IMG/VR virus record: IMGVR_UViG_3300031227_000206
Coordinates: 1-35,094 of that record
Direction: 5' to 3' (one strand)
Origin: a virus
DNA length: 35,094 nt
A model generated the notes under the pieces. The model was not told the DNA's origin and ran no database searches. It saw nothing but the letters and a program-made list of their open reading frames with translations. Positions within the stretch are counted from its first letter, which is position 1. Each line of letters begins with the position of its first letter. The position numbers and the translations under genes are program-made. This document shows positions 6,533-14,713 of the stretch, piece after piece.

Positions 6533-6867
6533 CCCTCGGTAACCAGGTTATCAATTATAACTGTAGCCTCTTCTCTATAAGTGAGGTTTGTTCCATAGTC
6601 AGAATTATAAGTCCCAAATACCTTAACCTTCACTATTTTTCTAACTGTTCCGGTTATAGCTAAATCGTCCCCAGTTAAAACTACAGCAGTCGAACTATTA
6701 GCTGTCAAGGAAACAGAAGTTCTATTATTAATTACGGTTCCGCTTTTATCTGTCAGTTTCCATGATATAGTGTTCGGTTTGAAAGAATCTCCATTCTCAT
6801 CAGTAAAAGCTACTGGAAGAACCTTAGTCCCTCCCTCTCTTGCATGTGTTAATATTGTTACTGGCAT
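6529..6867 (-). CDS. Small beta-sandwich tail protein
   Basis: This 112-residue protein has alternating strands and a PNTISWKLTDKSGTVINN-type core that looks like an immunoglobulin-like or BppU N-terminal sandwich, domains common in phage tips and fibres. It has no membrane helix or signal. GGAGG is 7 nt upstream of the ATG, which lies within the last codons of the 6858-7157 gene; its stop overlaps the hub gene. It probably decorates or connects tip parts. Confidence 0.55.
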   Translation of the reverse strand: MPVTILTHAREGGTKVLPVAFTDENGDSFKPNTISWKLTDKSGTVINNRTSVSLTANSSTAVVLTGDDLAITGTVRKIVKVKVFGTYNSDYGTNLTYREEATVIIDNLVTEG

Positions 6868-7157
6868 GGGTTGTCCTCCGTTATTGCTATCCCTATCTGT
6901 TTGCCTGTCATGGCAATTCCAATCTGTTTACTAGTAATTGCTATCCCTATCTGTTTTGCAGTTATTGAAATACAAGCAAGCCCCGTGATGGTGTCACCTA
7001 TAATAACAGCTACTGTCCAAAGGACTCCAGAATAGCCATGAAGAATATGTTGTAAATCACCTTGATCAAAATCCCCATCAGGAATAGGAACACCTATCTG
7101 GAAGATGTCCCCATATGAGATCATTGAATGTAATTTACCAACAGTGTTGATTGCCAT
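6858..7157 (-). CDS. Small protein with nine-residue tandem repeats
   Basis: This 99-residue protein has an unremarkable first 60 residues, then an I-T-x-K-Q-I-G-I-A unit repeated three times before a polar end (EDNPCQ). Each unit is 27 bp. The repeats are strongly beta-prone and could stack as a short solenoid or spike. ATG 7157 was chosen because it overlaps the stop of the preceding fibre gene (TAATG). It sits among tail fibre genes, so a fibre tip or adaptor is likely. No family recognised. Confidence 0.55.
   Translation of the reverse strand: MAINTVGKLHSMISYGDIFQIGVPIPDGDFDQGDLQHILHGYSGVLWTVAVIIGDTITGLACISITAKQIGIAITSKQIGIAMTGKQIGIAITEDNPCQ
6881..6965 (-). repeat. Three 27-bp tandem repeats
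   Basis: On the plus strand ATCTGTTT recurs at 6895, 6922 and 6949, exactly 27 bases apart, inside units reading roughly GCTATCCCTATCTGTTT. They encode the I-T-x-K-Q-I-G-I-A repeats of the 6858-7157 gene. Copy number may change by slippage without breaking the frame. Confidence 0.85.
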
Positions 7158-8677
7158 TATTCTGGTCCTGACTCCCACGCTCCAATAGTTGCTGTTGAAG
7201 ATGATCCTGCTGTTGTTCGTTTCATATCAACTACTGTTCCGGCATTATTATATACTGTTGTGACTGTTGCTGTCTGACGTTTTTTGTTTATGGCTAATTT
7301 ATATATATGCCTGATCATGGACCCGAAAGATGTTGTCGAAGTCGGCAAGCCCTGTCCATGTTCAACATGAGTATCAATAGTCATAACGTCAAGAACTTCT
7401 GCATTCACATTAGCAGCTGAAAGATCATTCAATCCATTAACCAATCCTGGTATAGTTGAGCTCGTGTCGATTTGTATTGCTGCAACTGATGTGTTGATTA
7501 CAGTGACACTACCGCTGAGGGTATCCAATCGACTTGGGATATCATCACCCTGCAACTCGTTTGTGTCGGCTTCAATTACTGCAAGAGTTGAACTAATAGT
7601 ATTCAATCTAAGATCAACCACTCCGGCTGCATCAGGTATAACCAAACTAACATTATCAGTTCCTCTCATGGGTGTTGTAGGAATAGCGGATATGCTACTG
7701 CTCATTGTATTCAATCTTCCCGGAACTACTCCTGCTACATCTGGAATAACCAAGCTGACTCCATCTGTTCCTCTCATTGCAGTTGTCGGAATAGCAAAAA
7801 CACTGGCTGATAATGTGTCCAATCTTCCCTGAATTGTAGCACTGGTATCTATAATTATTGCAGCAAGCTTTGAACTATTATCATCCATCTCAGTACGAAT
7901 TTGCTCAACTGTAGGAGAAGAACCTCCTGCACCTGTAAGCCATGCTATATCACCACGAGTCCTGATAGCAGCAAGTGAAGAAGTTGCAGAAGCAAATCCA
8001 GTCCCTTGAATATTGGAAATAGCAGTATCAATAACAGTGACAGAGCCGCTTATTGTATTGAGTCTACCTGGGATATCATCTGTTTGGAGTTCCCCTGTAT
8101 CTGCCAGAATTGTTGTTAAAGTTCCAGACAGGGTATCTATTCTACCTGGAATATCATCAGTTTGTAATTCGTTAGTATCTGCTAAAGTCAGATCAACATT
8201 ACCATCTATAACGGCAACACTCGCACTCAAAGTATCCAACCTTCCAGGGATATCATCGGTTTGCAACTCTGCTGTATCTGTGAGAATATCATTTATATCT
8301 AAAGCAGTTTGGACTGTTCCACCAACCTGAATTGTATTTACGTCAAGAATATCTGAAGAGTATTTGGAAGCCCAATAATTTTTATCCACTACTGAGTAGT
8401 CATGCCATACTGCAAGTGAACCTGTTCTATGTACTGCAACTTTCAAGCTTCCTAATGTTCCGGTATCAACTACGCTGACTGTAGAATTATAGAAACCAGC
8501 TTCATCATAAACACTAGAAGAGGCATTCCCTTTTTGAGCAAAGTCACCACCGTTTTTAGAAAGCCGGATATCTGCCTGAACAAGAGTAATTCCAGCCTCG
8601 ACAGTATCACCATCTGTAGAATCAAGGAATGGTCCCAGCTTCAATACTGTCGTAGCACTCTGTTTCAATTCACGCAT
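7157..8677 (-). CDS. Tail fibre protein with ELQTDDIPGRL coiled repeats
   Basis: In this 506-residue protein the N-terminal ~110 residues look like a beta domain (K-L-G-P-F-L-D-S-T-D-G). A long repeated stalk follows, with D-T-x-E-L-Q-T-D-D-I-P-G-R-L-x-T-L-S segments at about 130-220 and again near 380, and two copies of M-R-G-T-D-[GN]-V-S-L-V-I-P-D near 305-350. This LQTDDIPG motif is widespread in phage fibre proteins, where stalk segments form trimers. The C-terminal 80 residues (I-R-H-I-Y-K-L-A-I-N-K) resemble a conserved short fibre end. GGAG stands 6 nt before the ATG. Role in adsorption is inferred. Confidence 0.75.
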   Translation of the reverse strand: MRELKQSATTVLKLGPFLDSTDGDTVEAGITLVQADIRLSKNGGDFAQKGNASSSVYDEAGFYNSTVSVVDTGTLGSLKVAVHRTGSLAVWHDYSVVDKNYWASKYSSDILDVNTIQVGGTVQTALDINDILTDTAELQTDDIPGRLDTLSASVAVIDGNVDLTLADTNELQTDDIPGRIDTLSGTLTTILADTGELQTDDIPGRLNTISGSVTVIDTAISNIQGTGFASATSSLAAIRTRGDIAWLTGAGGSSPTVEQIRTEMDDNSSKLAAIIIDTSATIQGRLDTLSASVFAIPTTAMRGTDGVSLVIPDVAGVVPGRLNTMSSSISAIPTTPMRGTDNVSLVIPDAAGVVDLRLNTISSTLAVIEADTNELQGDDIPSRLDTLSGSVTVINTSVAAIQIDTSSTIPGLVNGLNDLSAANVNAEVLDVMTIDTHVEHGQGLPTSTTSFGSMIRHIYKLAINKKRQTATVTTVYNNAGTVVDMKRTTAGSSSTATIGAWESGPE

Positions 8678-8707
8678 TGGTTACTCCTTACTATATCTTA
8701 TCGGTTC

Positions 8708-9697
8708 TTAATTTCTTAATTGTCTATAATGATGCATCGCTACTGGAATGGATAATCCTCCACCTGCTGCAACATACTCATCAACACCAATACTATAAGC
8801 CGCTACATTATAAGCATCTCCCTCAATGTCTGTTGTATACAAACTAGAATCCGGTGCTGTTGATCCACCATGATATAGATTACCTGAGTTTAGTAATGTA
8901 AAATCTCCATTAGCTGGATCTACAAATTCATTAGTCCAATCTGACCCTGAAGGAGCTACAGGATTTGTTCCGTCTCCATCATCGGAGGCACAAGCATCGA
9001 TTGTCATAGTACCGTCAAAATCGTTATTGTTGTTAAATACTGCCGAGTTAGTTATCTCTAAAGATCCATTATCTCTTTCAACTCCATCATTGAAATTATA
9101 AACAATACAATTAAATATTTTAAAATCGTTACCGGCTCCAGTATGTGCATAAATACCCTCTGACCCTGCACCCTGAGAACCACCGTTGAAAAATACAGAG
9201 TTTATAAATGTTACCTCCGCCCCTGTACCAGATCCGTCTATTCCAGTTGCAGCAGACACACAATTTAAATAACAATTTCTGATAATTATATTTGACACAG
9301 AAGAGGCAACAATAATTTGTGTAGTACTTGCGCCAGCTCCTAATTGTAAACCTCTTAATTCTACATTTGATACAGGAATATATAGTCCTGTTGTAGTATT
9401 AGTATCTAATCTATATCTGGCTGTATCATATCCCGTCTTGTCTGCCTGATCTCCTTCTGCGGCTTCAATTAAAATGTTAAAAATTGGTGATGTAACCCAT
9501 CCGTTAATAGCTAAAGATGTCGTATCAGCAGTCCCACTCGACGCCCTGCAATATACATGATGCCAATCACCAGCAGTTACAAGATTAGTTTGCTCGGCAT
9601 TTTCCCATGCGGATAGTGAGGTATAAGCATTAGTCCAATCAACACCTGTTCCAGAGCCGGAAGCGTCGGTATCTACATAACGGATTACTTCTGCCAT
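8708..9697 (-). CDS. Right-handed beta-helix tail spike-like protein
   Basis: This 329-residue protein has an N-terminal Y-V-D-T-D-A-S-G-S-G-T-G-V-D-W-T-N motif typical of phage and secreted beta-helix proteins. It is followed by rungs such as VSNIIIRNCYLN, V-T-F-I-N-S-V-F-F and F-K-I-F-N-C-I-V-Y, as in the pectate-lyase/NosD superfamily. Such domains in tails often bind or cut surface glycans, but no catalytic set can be assigned. The C-terminal 30 residues (P-V-A-M-H-H-Y-R-Q-L-R-N) are separate from the helix and may anchor or cap it. GGAG is 6 nt before the ATG. Confidence 0.75.
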   Translation of the reverse strand: MAEVIRYVDTDASGSGTGVDWTNAYTSLSAWENAEQTNLVTAGDWHHVYCRASSGTADTTSLAINGWVTSPIFNILIEAAEGDQADKTGYDTARYRLDTNTTTGLYIPVSNVELRGLQLGAGASTTQIIVASSVSNIIIRNCYLNCVSAATGIDGSGTGAEVTFINSVFFNGGSQGAGSEGIYAHTGAGNDFKIFNCIVYNFNDGVERDNGSLEITNSAVFNNNNDFDGTMTIDACASDDGDGTNPVAPSGSDWTNEFVDPANGDFTLLNSGNLYHGGSTAPDSSLYTTDIEGDAYNVAAYSIGVDEYVAAGGGLSIPVAMHHYRQLRN

Positions 9698-9991
9698 TTA
9701 GAACTCCGTTCTATTACCTAAATCTGTAACTGCTAAAGAAGCATCGGCAACAAGAGCCAAAAACTCAGTTGTCATTTTGCCGAGTTCAGCTTTGCATAAT
9801 TCCTCGAATACATCACCACCAACATAGGCATTTACTGTCCCAAGAATATCGGCAAATCTTGTCGGTATTGAATTAAGATTTGTTTCTTGAGTTGTTATCA
9901 TAGCCTTTGAAGATACTAGCCTCTGTCTACTCGATTTTATCATTGCACTAATTTCATCCAATCCTGCTTTCACTTCGCTTGATGTTGCCAT
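9698..9991 (-). CDS. Small helical tail protein
   Basis: This 97-residue, mostly helical protein (S-S-E-V-K-A-G-L-D-E-I-S-A-M-I-K, then S-S-K-A-M-I-T-T-Q-E) looks like a coiled-coil structural component. It ends exactly where the beta-helix spike gene begins, with the spike's GGAG in its last codons. Many phages carry a short helical protein next to the fibre genes as an adaptor. No family was recognised. A GGAG is placed 7 nt before the ATG. Confidence 0.55.
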   Translation of the reverse strand: MATSSEVKAGLDEISAMIKSSRQRLVSSKAMITTQETNLNSIPTRFADILGTVNAYVGGDVFEELCKAELGKMTTEFLALVADASLAVTDLGNRTEF

Positions 9992-10020
9992 AATTTAACT
10001 CCTATCTTATTCCTAAATTT

Positions 10021-10083
10021 TTAACTTTCATCAAAATAAATGCTTCCTGTTTTGCTTAAAATAATTTTCGTTTTGACCGTCAC
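10021..10083 (-). CDS. Possible 20-residue micro-ORF
   Basis: In the ~100-base gap between two tail genes, a GTG start with GGAG 6 nt upstream opens a 20-residue frame (MTVKTKIILSKTGSIYFDES) ending in TAA. The alternating K/T/I pattern would make a beta hairpin. The ribosome site is as good as that of neighbouring genes, but so short an ORF may be chance. Confidence 0.35.
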   Translation of the reverse strand: MTVKTKIILSKTGSIYFDES

Positions 10084-10093
10084 AATCTTCTCC

Positions 10094-11206
10094 TTATTTT
10101 TGCTCCTGAATTAAAACCTTTGGTATTATTATTGTCGGTGTATTTTTCTGCCTGTTGTAATCTGTATGTCCAACTATGAATCCATAAACCGTATTGCTCA
10201 AATTACTATCTAGTATTGTATAGAAACATTCTGAATCACCTACAGTATCCAGAAAGGTTTCCATTCCAGTTTTTGTGGTTGGATTATAATATTCATTCAG
10301 AGGATCTGGTATTAATGTATACTGCTCAACCGGATCTTTCTTGTCGAAATAAGTAGCTCCTGATTCTGCCATTGTTCTTTTTGATCTTCTTAATATTTTC
10401 TTCTTGAACCAACTGATTTTATTATCCGGATGATTAGCTGGATAGAAACTTTTTCCAATCCATATTCTGCCTACTTCCGAAAATGTCAAGGTTGGATCAT
10501 ACCAATATGCTTGGAACCCTACTCCGGTAAAATTAGATCCTAATGCAATAACAGCTCTGGTTGCAGATAATGTTACTGAAACTGAAGCCGATACTGAACC
10601 ACCATATAATCCAGAGAAAGTACTAGTTGCATCTGCTAATCTATATGTCAAAACTGTTCCTGAAGCCATATTATATTTATCAAAAATTAAATGTGTAGAT
10701 GTCCCTGCTTCAATTGTTGCTTGAATCCAATTTTGATTTCCCTTAGATACTGTTCCAGTATATCCTGTTGCTGATGTATAATCTGTATTTCTATCAAACC
10801 CAATAATAGTCATTACACTGGAAGTAGCATATGTATTATGTAATGATAATGAAGTTGCTGTTGCTCCAACATCAAACCTGAATTTATCATCTGTATCATT
10901 ATATTTGCATGTTATACCATAAACTGTTCCACTCTGCATTGCTGTTTGAATTACTCCAGCAAGTGAAGATCCGGCAGCATAAGTCCCTGCTGCCACTGTT
11001 GCCAAAGTGACTGAACCCGTTGATGTTGCTTTGAATCCTAATTTATCATTTCTACCTGTGACAATTACATATCCAGTTCCGGTAATCCATTTCTTAGCAA
11101 GGATTTCATTTTGGGTATTCTCTGCTGGATTGTTTGTTAATTCAGAACTAGGAGACAGAGTTGCTGCATCGAATAAATTATTATATAAGAATCTCATCTG
11201 ACTCAT
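10094..11206 (-). CDS. Tail tip protein downstream of the tape measure
   Basis: This 370-residue beta-rich protein occupies the slot that in siphoviruses holds the distal tail or tip attachment protein. The first 230 residues are full of short T/S/V strands; the region from about 255 (G-K-S-F-Y-P-A-N-H-P-D-N) to the end is more globular, with D-P-V-E-Q-Y-T and a final beta segment. Its ATG overlaps the tape-measure stop as ATGA and is preceded by GGAG at 7 nt. A Dit-like role is inferred from order; no diagnostic motif was seen. Confidence 0.6.
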   Translation of the reverse strand: MSQMRFLYNNLFDAATLSPSSELTNNPAENTQNEILAKKWITGTGYVIVTGRNDKLGFKATSTGSVTLATVAAGTYAAGSSLAGVIQTAMQSGTVYGITCKYNDTDDKFRFDVGATATSLSLHNTYATSSVMTIIGFDRNTDYTSATGYTGTVSKGNQNWIQATIEAGTSTHLIFDKYNMASGTVLTYRLADATSTFSGLYGGSVSASVSVTLSATRAVIALGSNFTGVGFQAYWYDPTLTFSEVGRIWIGKSFYPANHPDNKISWFKKKILRRSKRTMAESGATYFDKKDPVEQYTLIPDPLNEYYNPTTKTGMETFLDTVGDSECFYTILDSNLSNTVYGFIVGHTDYNRQKNTPTIIIPKVLIQEQK

Positions 11207-14010
11207 GTTAATGCTCCTAATACTTTAGGGTTAATCCTGAACCCACCTCTATCAGATTCCTCTGTCATGAATTCGATAACTGCAGTTCCTACACTACGAT
11301 CATCCATAATCAATTCTACATGTGCTGGCATAATTGTGATATTCTTACCACCACTACCTCCAGCCCTCATATCTTCTAGCTCATCAAAGTTATCCATCGA
11401 CTGCTGTGGAGGCATGACATATTCCCTATTCGTCAATGCAACATTATTAGTATCAATCCCAGGATTACCTCGGACGGCTCCACCACTGATCATTTTATCA
11501 GTAAGCCCACCACGGATAAACGGTGCTGGAGGAGGTGCTTGGCTTGCGATTAACCCAACCTGTACTGCTCCTAATGCTCCAACTATCCCAGCCATAACGA
11601 CACCAAGAAAAGGTCCTAATGTTAATGCCTTTGAAATTGCTTCTGCTGTATTCATTAAAGCTTGTGCAATGTTCATAGCTTTGCTTGTATTGAATTGTTT
11701 TAATTCCAGATCATATTTTTTCTTTGCTGCCTCTTTATCTATTTCAGCTAATGCGGCTGCAAGTTCATCTTCATCTGTAATAGTATCTGTTGCGTTCTTC
11801 TTTTTTGTTGCTGTTTCTGCATCCAACTTAGAGAACATATTTGCAAAATATTGATCAGTTACTCCAGTTAGAGATGAATACATTAATGTGAAAACTTTTT
11901 TAACAGCATCTACAGCCTTGGTCCATTTATCTACAAATGTCTCGGTAACTAATGGGAGACTTTCTTCGACATATACTCTAGCATTCTCGTTTACCCATTC
12001 CCAAAAATCGGCCTGAGAGGCTCCAGCTTTAGCGGTAGCATTGGGAAATTCTATAGCAAGTATTTTTACTATATCTTCATAGGACCGACCCAGCTTTTCA
12101 AGTTCTCCTCTTCGTCTTTCTATCCTGTCAGACTCTGATGCACTGGATTGCCAAAGTAATTCATCCAGTTTAAGATTTTCTGATATCATTGCATCGGCAA
12201 CACTCTTTGCTAAATCAATTTTATCTTGTGCCACCCTTGCCTCTGTTTCTGCAAGGTCTTCTAATCGCTGTTTTTCTTCTGCTTCATTACGTCTTAGTAA
12301 TTCTGCTTTTTCTGTTTCAGCTATATTCAATGCTGTGATTCTATTCTGCTCTGCTATGAATTCTGCTCTTGCTTTTTCTGCCTTAGCCTTTTCTTGATCT
12401 GCTAATTCCTTATCCAATGCTGCTTGTTTATTTCTATTTGCTACAATTAAATTTATCTTATCTTGTTCATTCCTAGTATTAGCGTCATACGATTTTTGCG
12501 AAATATCCATTTGAGCTTTTGTTACCATTCCGCTCCTTTCCATACGTTGTATATTGCCAGCATGAGCATTTTGAATATCATGTAATTTTCCTACCTGGAT
12601 TTCAAGAGCTTTATCATATTCTTCGGATGTTGAGACTCCACCTTCCATTGCTTCATTTAATAATTGCTGTTCTTCTTTTTCTTCTTTCAATTCTTTTTTT
12701 AATTTAAAAAAGCCTGCAATCAATAATGTGACCGAGGCAGCAATCAAAGCCACTGGACCTAATGCTATCGAAGTTGCAATTCCAAATGAAGCCATCAATG
12801 CTGTCACTTTGCTTAATACCATGAGTGACATAACTGCAGCTCCAGCTCCCAATAATATTTCTTTTAGACCTATTATTATATTAACTAATTTTCTAATTCC
12901 TCCTAATGTTGTTTTGGCAAAATTAGCAAACCCTTCTCTATTATCCTGAAACCAACCAATCATACTTTCAAACATGGTTTTGAAAATAGGTAGCAATTCA
13001 TTCCCAATAGTAATACTGGTCGCTTTTAGAGTTGCTTTAAATCTATCCCAGGTAGCAGCGAAGGTTGACATATTTTTATCAAAAGCAGCCATCATTGGAG
13101 AACCTTCTGCCATCAAAGAAGTTATCTTATCTACTTCATCACCAAGATCTTTTGCAGCGACAACCACACCAGTTAAGGCTCTGACATTCGGAAATAATTC
13201 TGCTAGATCTACTGCTGAGAGTGATCCGACTTTATCCATGACAGCACGAAAACCATCGGCCTTGACTGTCATTCCACCAAGTTCTGCTATTAGTGCTGCT
13301 GATGGTTTTATCAATGCGTTGACTACACCTCTTAAGCTGGTAACTGCCACTCTAGTCTTAATACCATTACGTGTCATAATAGCGAGCATCCCTGCCATAT
13401 CTTCAGCCGTTCCACCAGCTACTTGCATTAACTTTGCAACATTACCAATAACAGGAGCAAGCTCCCCAAAAGTAGTTTTACCAAACTTTACAGTAGCAAA
13501 CATAATATCAGCATAGTAGTTTGCATCCTTGGTTGCGTCTCCAAATGAATTCATTAATGTTGTAATAGCGTCTGCTGCAACTCCGGTATTCGTCAATCCT
13601 GCCTTTGCTGCCTTTGCTGATACTTCTAAAACTTTAAGGGCTTGGGAGGCTGGAACACTTGCGGAAAGAATATCGTAAAGTCCCTTGGCAAGTGCATCTG
13701 TAGATTCTCCATAAGCTTCACTCATTGCAAGAATACCTTTTTCAAAATCCTTCATGATTGGCATTGTAGTTTTATCAAGCATAGTTGAAACATTAGCTAA
13801 AGCTTTTTCAAACTTGGCTGCATCAACCGCACCTTTAATAAAAGCGGCACCAACAGCAAGCATACCTATTTTTGCAGCTTTGGAAATAGCTTTAAAAGTT
13901 TTATCGGTAGCTGCTGCGAAGGCTGTGGTTTTTCCGGTTGCACTATTAATTCCAGTAGTAAACCCTTTTGAATCCAGCCCTAATAATACTGTTAATTTTC
14001 CAACTATCAT
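11203..14010 (-). CDS. Tail tape measure protein
   Basis: This 935-residue protein is by far the longest here. The N-terminal region (about 60-330) matches the TP901-type tape-measure core, with F-E-K-A-L-A-N-V-S-T-M, S-F-G-D-A-T-K-D-A-N, F-G-E-L-A-P-V-I-G and G-M-L-A-I-M-T-R-N-G. Hydrophobic segments follow near 385-455 and near 810-840, with long charged coiled coils between about 460 and 640. Tape measures set tail length and are ejected with DNA; by the usual ~0.15 nm per residue rule, 935 residues predict a tail near 140 nm. It begins right after the frameshifted chaperone (ATGA). Confidence 0.95.
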   Translation of the reverse strand: MIVGKLTVLLGLDSKGFTTGINSATGKTTAFAAATDKTFKAISKAAKIGMLAVGAAFIKGAVDAAKFEKALANVSTMLDKTTMPIMKDFEKGILAMSEAYGESTDALAKGLYDILSASVPASQALKVLEVSAKAAKAGLTNTGVAADAITTLMNSFGDATKDANYYADIMFATVKFGKTTFGELAPVIGNVAKLMQVAGGTAEDMAGMLAIMTRNGIKTRVAVTSLRGVVNALIKPSAALIAELGGMTVKADGFRAVMDKVGSLSAVDLAELFPNVRALTGVVVAAKDLGDEVDKITSLMAEGSPMMAAFDKNMSTFAATWDRFKATLKATSITIGNELLPIFKTMFESMIGWFQDNREGFANFAKTTLGGIRKLVNIIIGLKEILLGAGAAVMSLMVLSKVTALMASFGIATSIALGPVALIAASVTLLIAGFFKLKKELKEEKEEQQLLNEAMEGGVSTSEEYDKALEIQVGKLHDIQNAHAGNIQRMERSGMVTKAQMDISQKSYDANTRNEQDKINLIVANRNKQAALDKELADQEKAKAEKARAEFIAEQNRITALNIAETEKAELLRRNEAEEKQRLEDLAETEARVAQDKIDLAKSVADAMISENLKLDELLWQSSASESDRIERRRGELEKLGRSYEDIVKILAIEFPNATAKAGASQADFWEWVNENARVYVEESLPLVTETFVDKWTKAVDAVKKVFTLMYSSLTGVTDQYFANMFSKLDAETATKKKNATDTITDEDELAAALAEIDKEAAKKKYDLELKQFNTSKAMNIAQALMNTAEAISKALTLGPFLGVVMAGIVGALGAVQVGLIASQAPPPAPFIRGGLTDKMISGGAVRGNPGIDTNNVALTNREYVMPPQQSMDNFDELEDMRAGGSGGKNITIMPAHVELIMDDRSVGTAVIEFMTEESDRGGFRINPKVLGALT

Positions 14011-14318
14011 GCTGACATCCCTGTCTGACTAATAACATTCATAACTTCTTGATGAGTAGTTTGTAATTCCATTGGTACTGTATTAAATCCGAATTTCATT
14101 TCCAGCATTTTTTCAACCCTCGCAATAACTATAGATAGGGGAGGTTCTTCTACCCATTGATCAGTTAATAACCTCACCTGTCTCCATGACAATTCTGTTT
14201 CAATGCGTTCAACTGTATATGCTGGATACGCTATAATTAACCTATGATATATTCCAAAGTTTTCATCGTCTAACTCTTCACCACTTGTAGAGCCTTCTTG
14301 AAGTTCTCCTGAAAAAAA
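14007..14318 (-). CDS. Frameshift extension of the tail assembly chaperone (gpGT-like T domain)
   Basis: This frame has no convincing start of its own. It is open from the run of seven T (14318-14312) to the TGA at 14007, in the -1 frame relative to the upstream chaperone ORF. A -1 slip there yields a fusion of the first ~134 residues of the short form plus ~101 residues from here (S-G-E-L-Q-E-G..., then Y-P-A-Y-T-V-E-R, S-W-R-Q-V-R-L-L). Lambda-type G/GT proteins are made this way and assemble the tape measure. The only in-frame start is a weak TTG at 14192 with no Shine-Dalgarno. The end overlaps the tape-measure start (ATGA). Confidence 0.8.
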   Translation of the reverse strand, partial: FFSGELQEGSTSGEELDDENFGIYHRLIIAYPAYTVERIETELSWRQVRLLTDQWVEEPPLSIVIARVEKMLEMKFGFNTVPMELQTTHQEVMNVISQTGMSA

Positions 14319-14713
14319 TTAGTAAGCCACTCCAACTGATTCTGTCTGGCAACTTCTTTTGTGATTTCTGTTATTTCTCTGATGGATAAATTATCCTCAA
14401 AGAATCTTCTTTCAGTTGGTTTGTAGTCCGGATCTTTATAGGAAAATAACCAATTCAACATTTCAGTTATTCGGTCAAAAGCAAGATCACCATACTTATT
14501 CAGGACAGCTTCTATTTCCATTTTAGCAAGTTTCTTTTTATCTTCCTTTTTCTGAAACTCATCTACAATACGAATTGCCTTTACACCGAATTCTCTGGCT
14601 CTTCCAATTGACATCTCTCTTAATATAAACTCTTTATTTCCTATTGAAATAAGCGTTTGAGAGTTTGACAATTTCTTCGTCAGTTCTGTATTTCCCTTCG
14701 AATCCTTTTCCAT
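14270..14713 (-). CDS. Tail assembly chaperone, short form (gpG-like)
   Basis: This 147-residue protein sits immediately before the tape measure. It contains N-K-E-F-I-L-R-E-M-S-I-G-R-A-R-E-F, then helices, and ends soon after W-L-T-N-F-F-Q-E-N-F. Short soluble helical proteins here in siphoviruses coat the tape measure during tail assembly. ATG 14713 follows GAGGTGG by 9 nt; a TTG at 14722 is possible. The start lies ~80 bases inside the end of the DUF115 gene in a different frame, a real overlap because the EFILREMSIG segment looks essential. Confidence 0.8.
   Translation of the reverse strand: MEKDSKGNTELTKKLSNSQTLISIGNKEFILREMSIGRAREFGVKAIRIVDEFQKKEDKKKLAKMEIEAVLNKYGDLAFDRITEMLNWLFSYKDPDYKPTERRFFEDNLSIREITEITKEVARQNQLEWLTNFFQENFKKALQVVKS
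14312..14318 (-). promoter_or_regulatory. Programmed -1 frameshift slippery site T TTT TTT
   Basis: In the chaperone frame the codons are AAT TTT TTT CAG, so seven Ts form a perfect X-XXY-YYZ heptamer that lets both tRNAs re-pair after a one-base backward slip. The -1 frame has a stop (TAA) immediately upstream and is open for 100 codons downstream, as expected for a G/GT-type site. Confidence 0.85.

Noticed and set aside
11267-14032. Several plus-strand ORFs opposite the tape measure
   Set aside because: They are low-complexity Ala/Ser/Ile-rich shadows of the minus-strand gene without ribosome sites.
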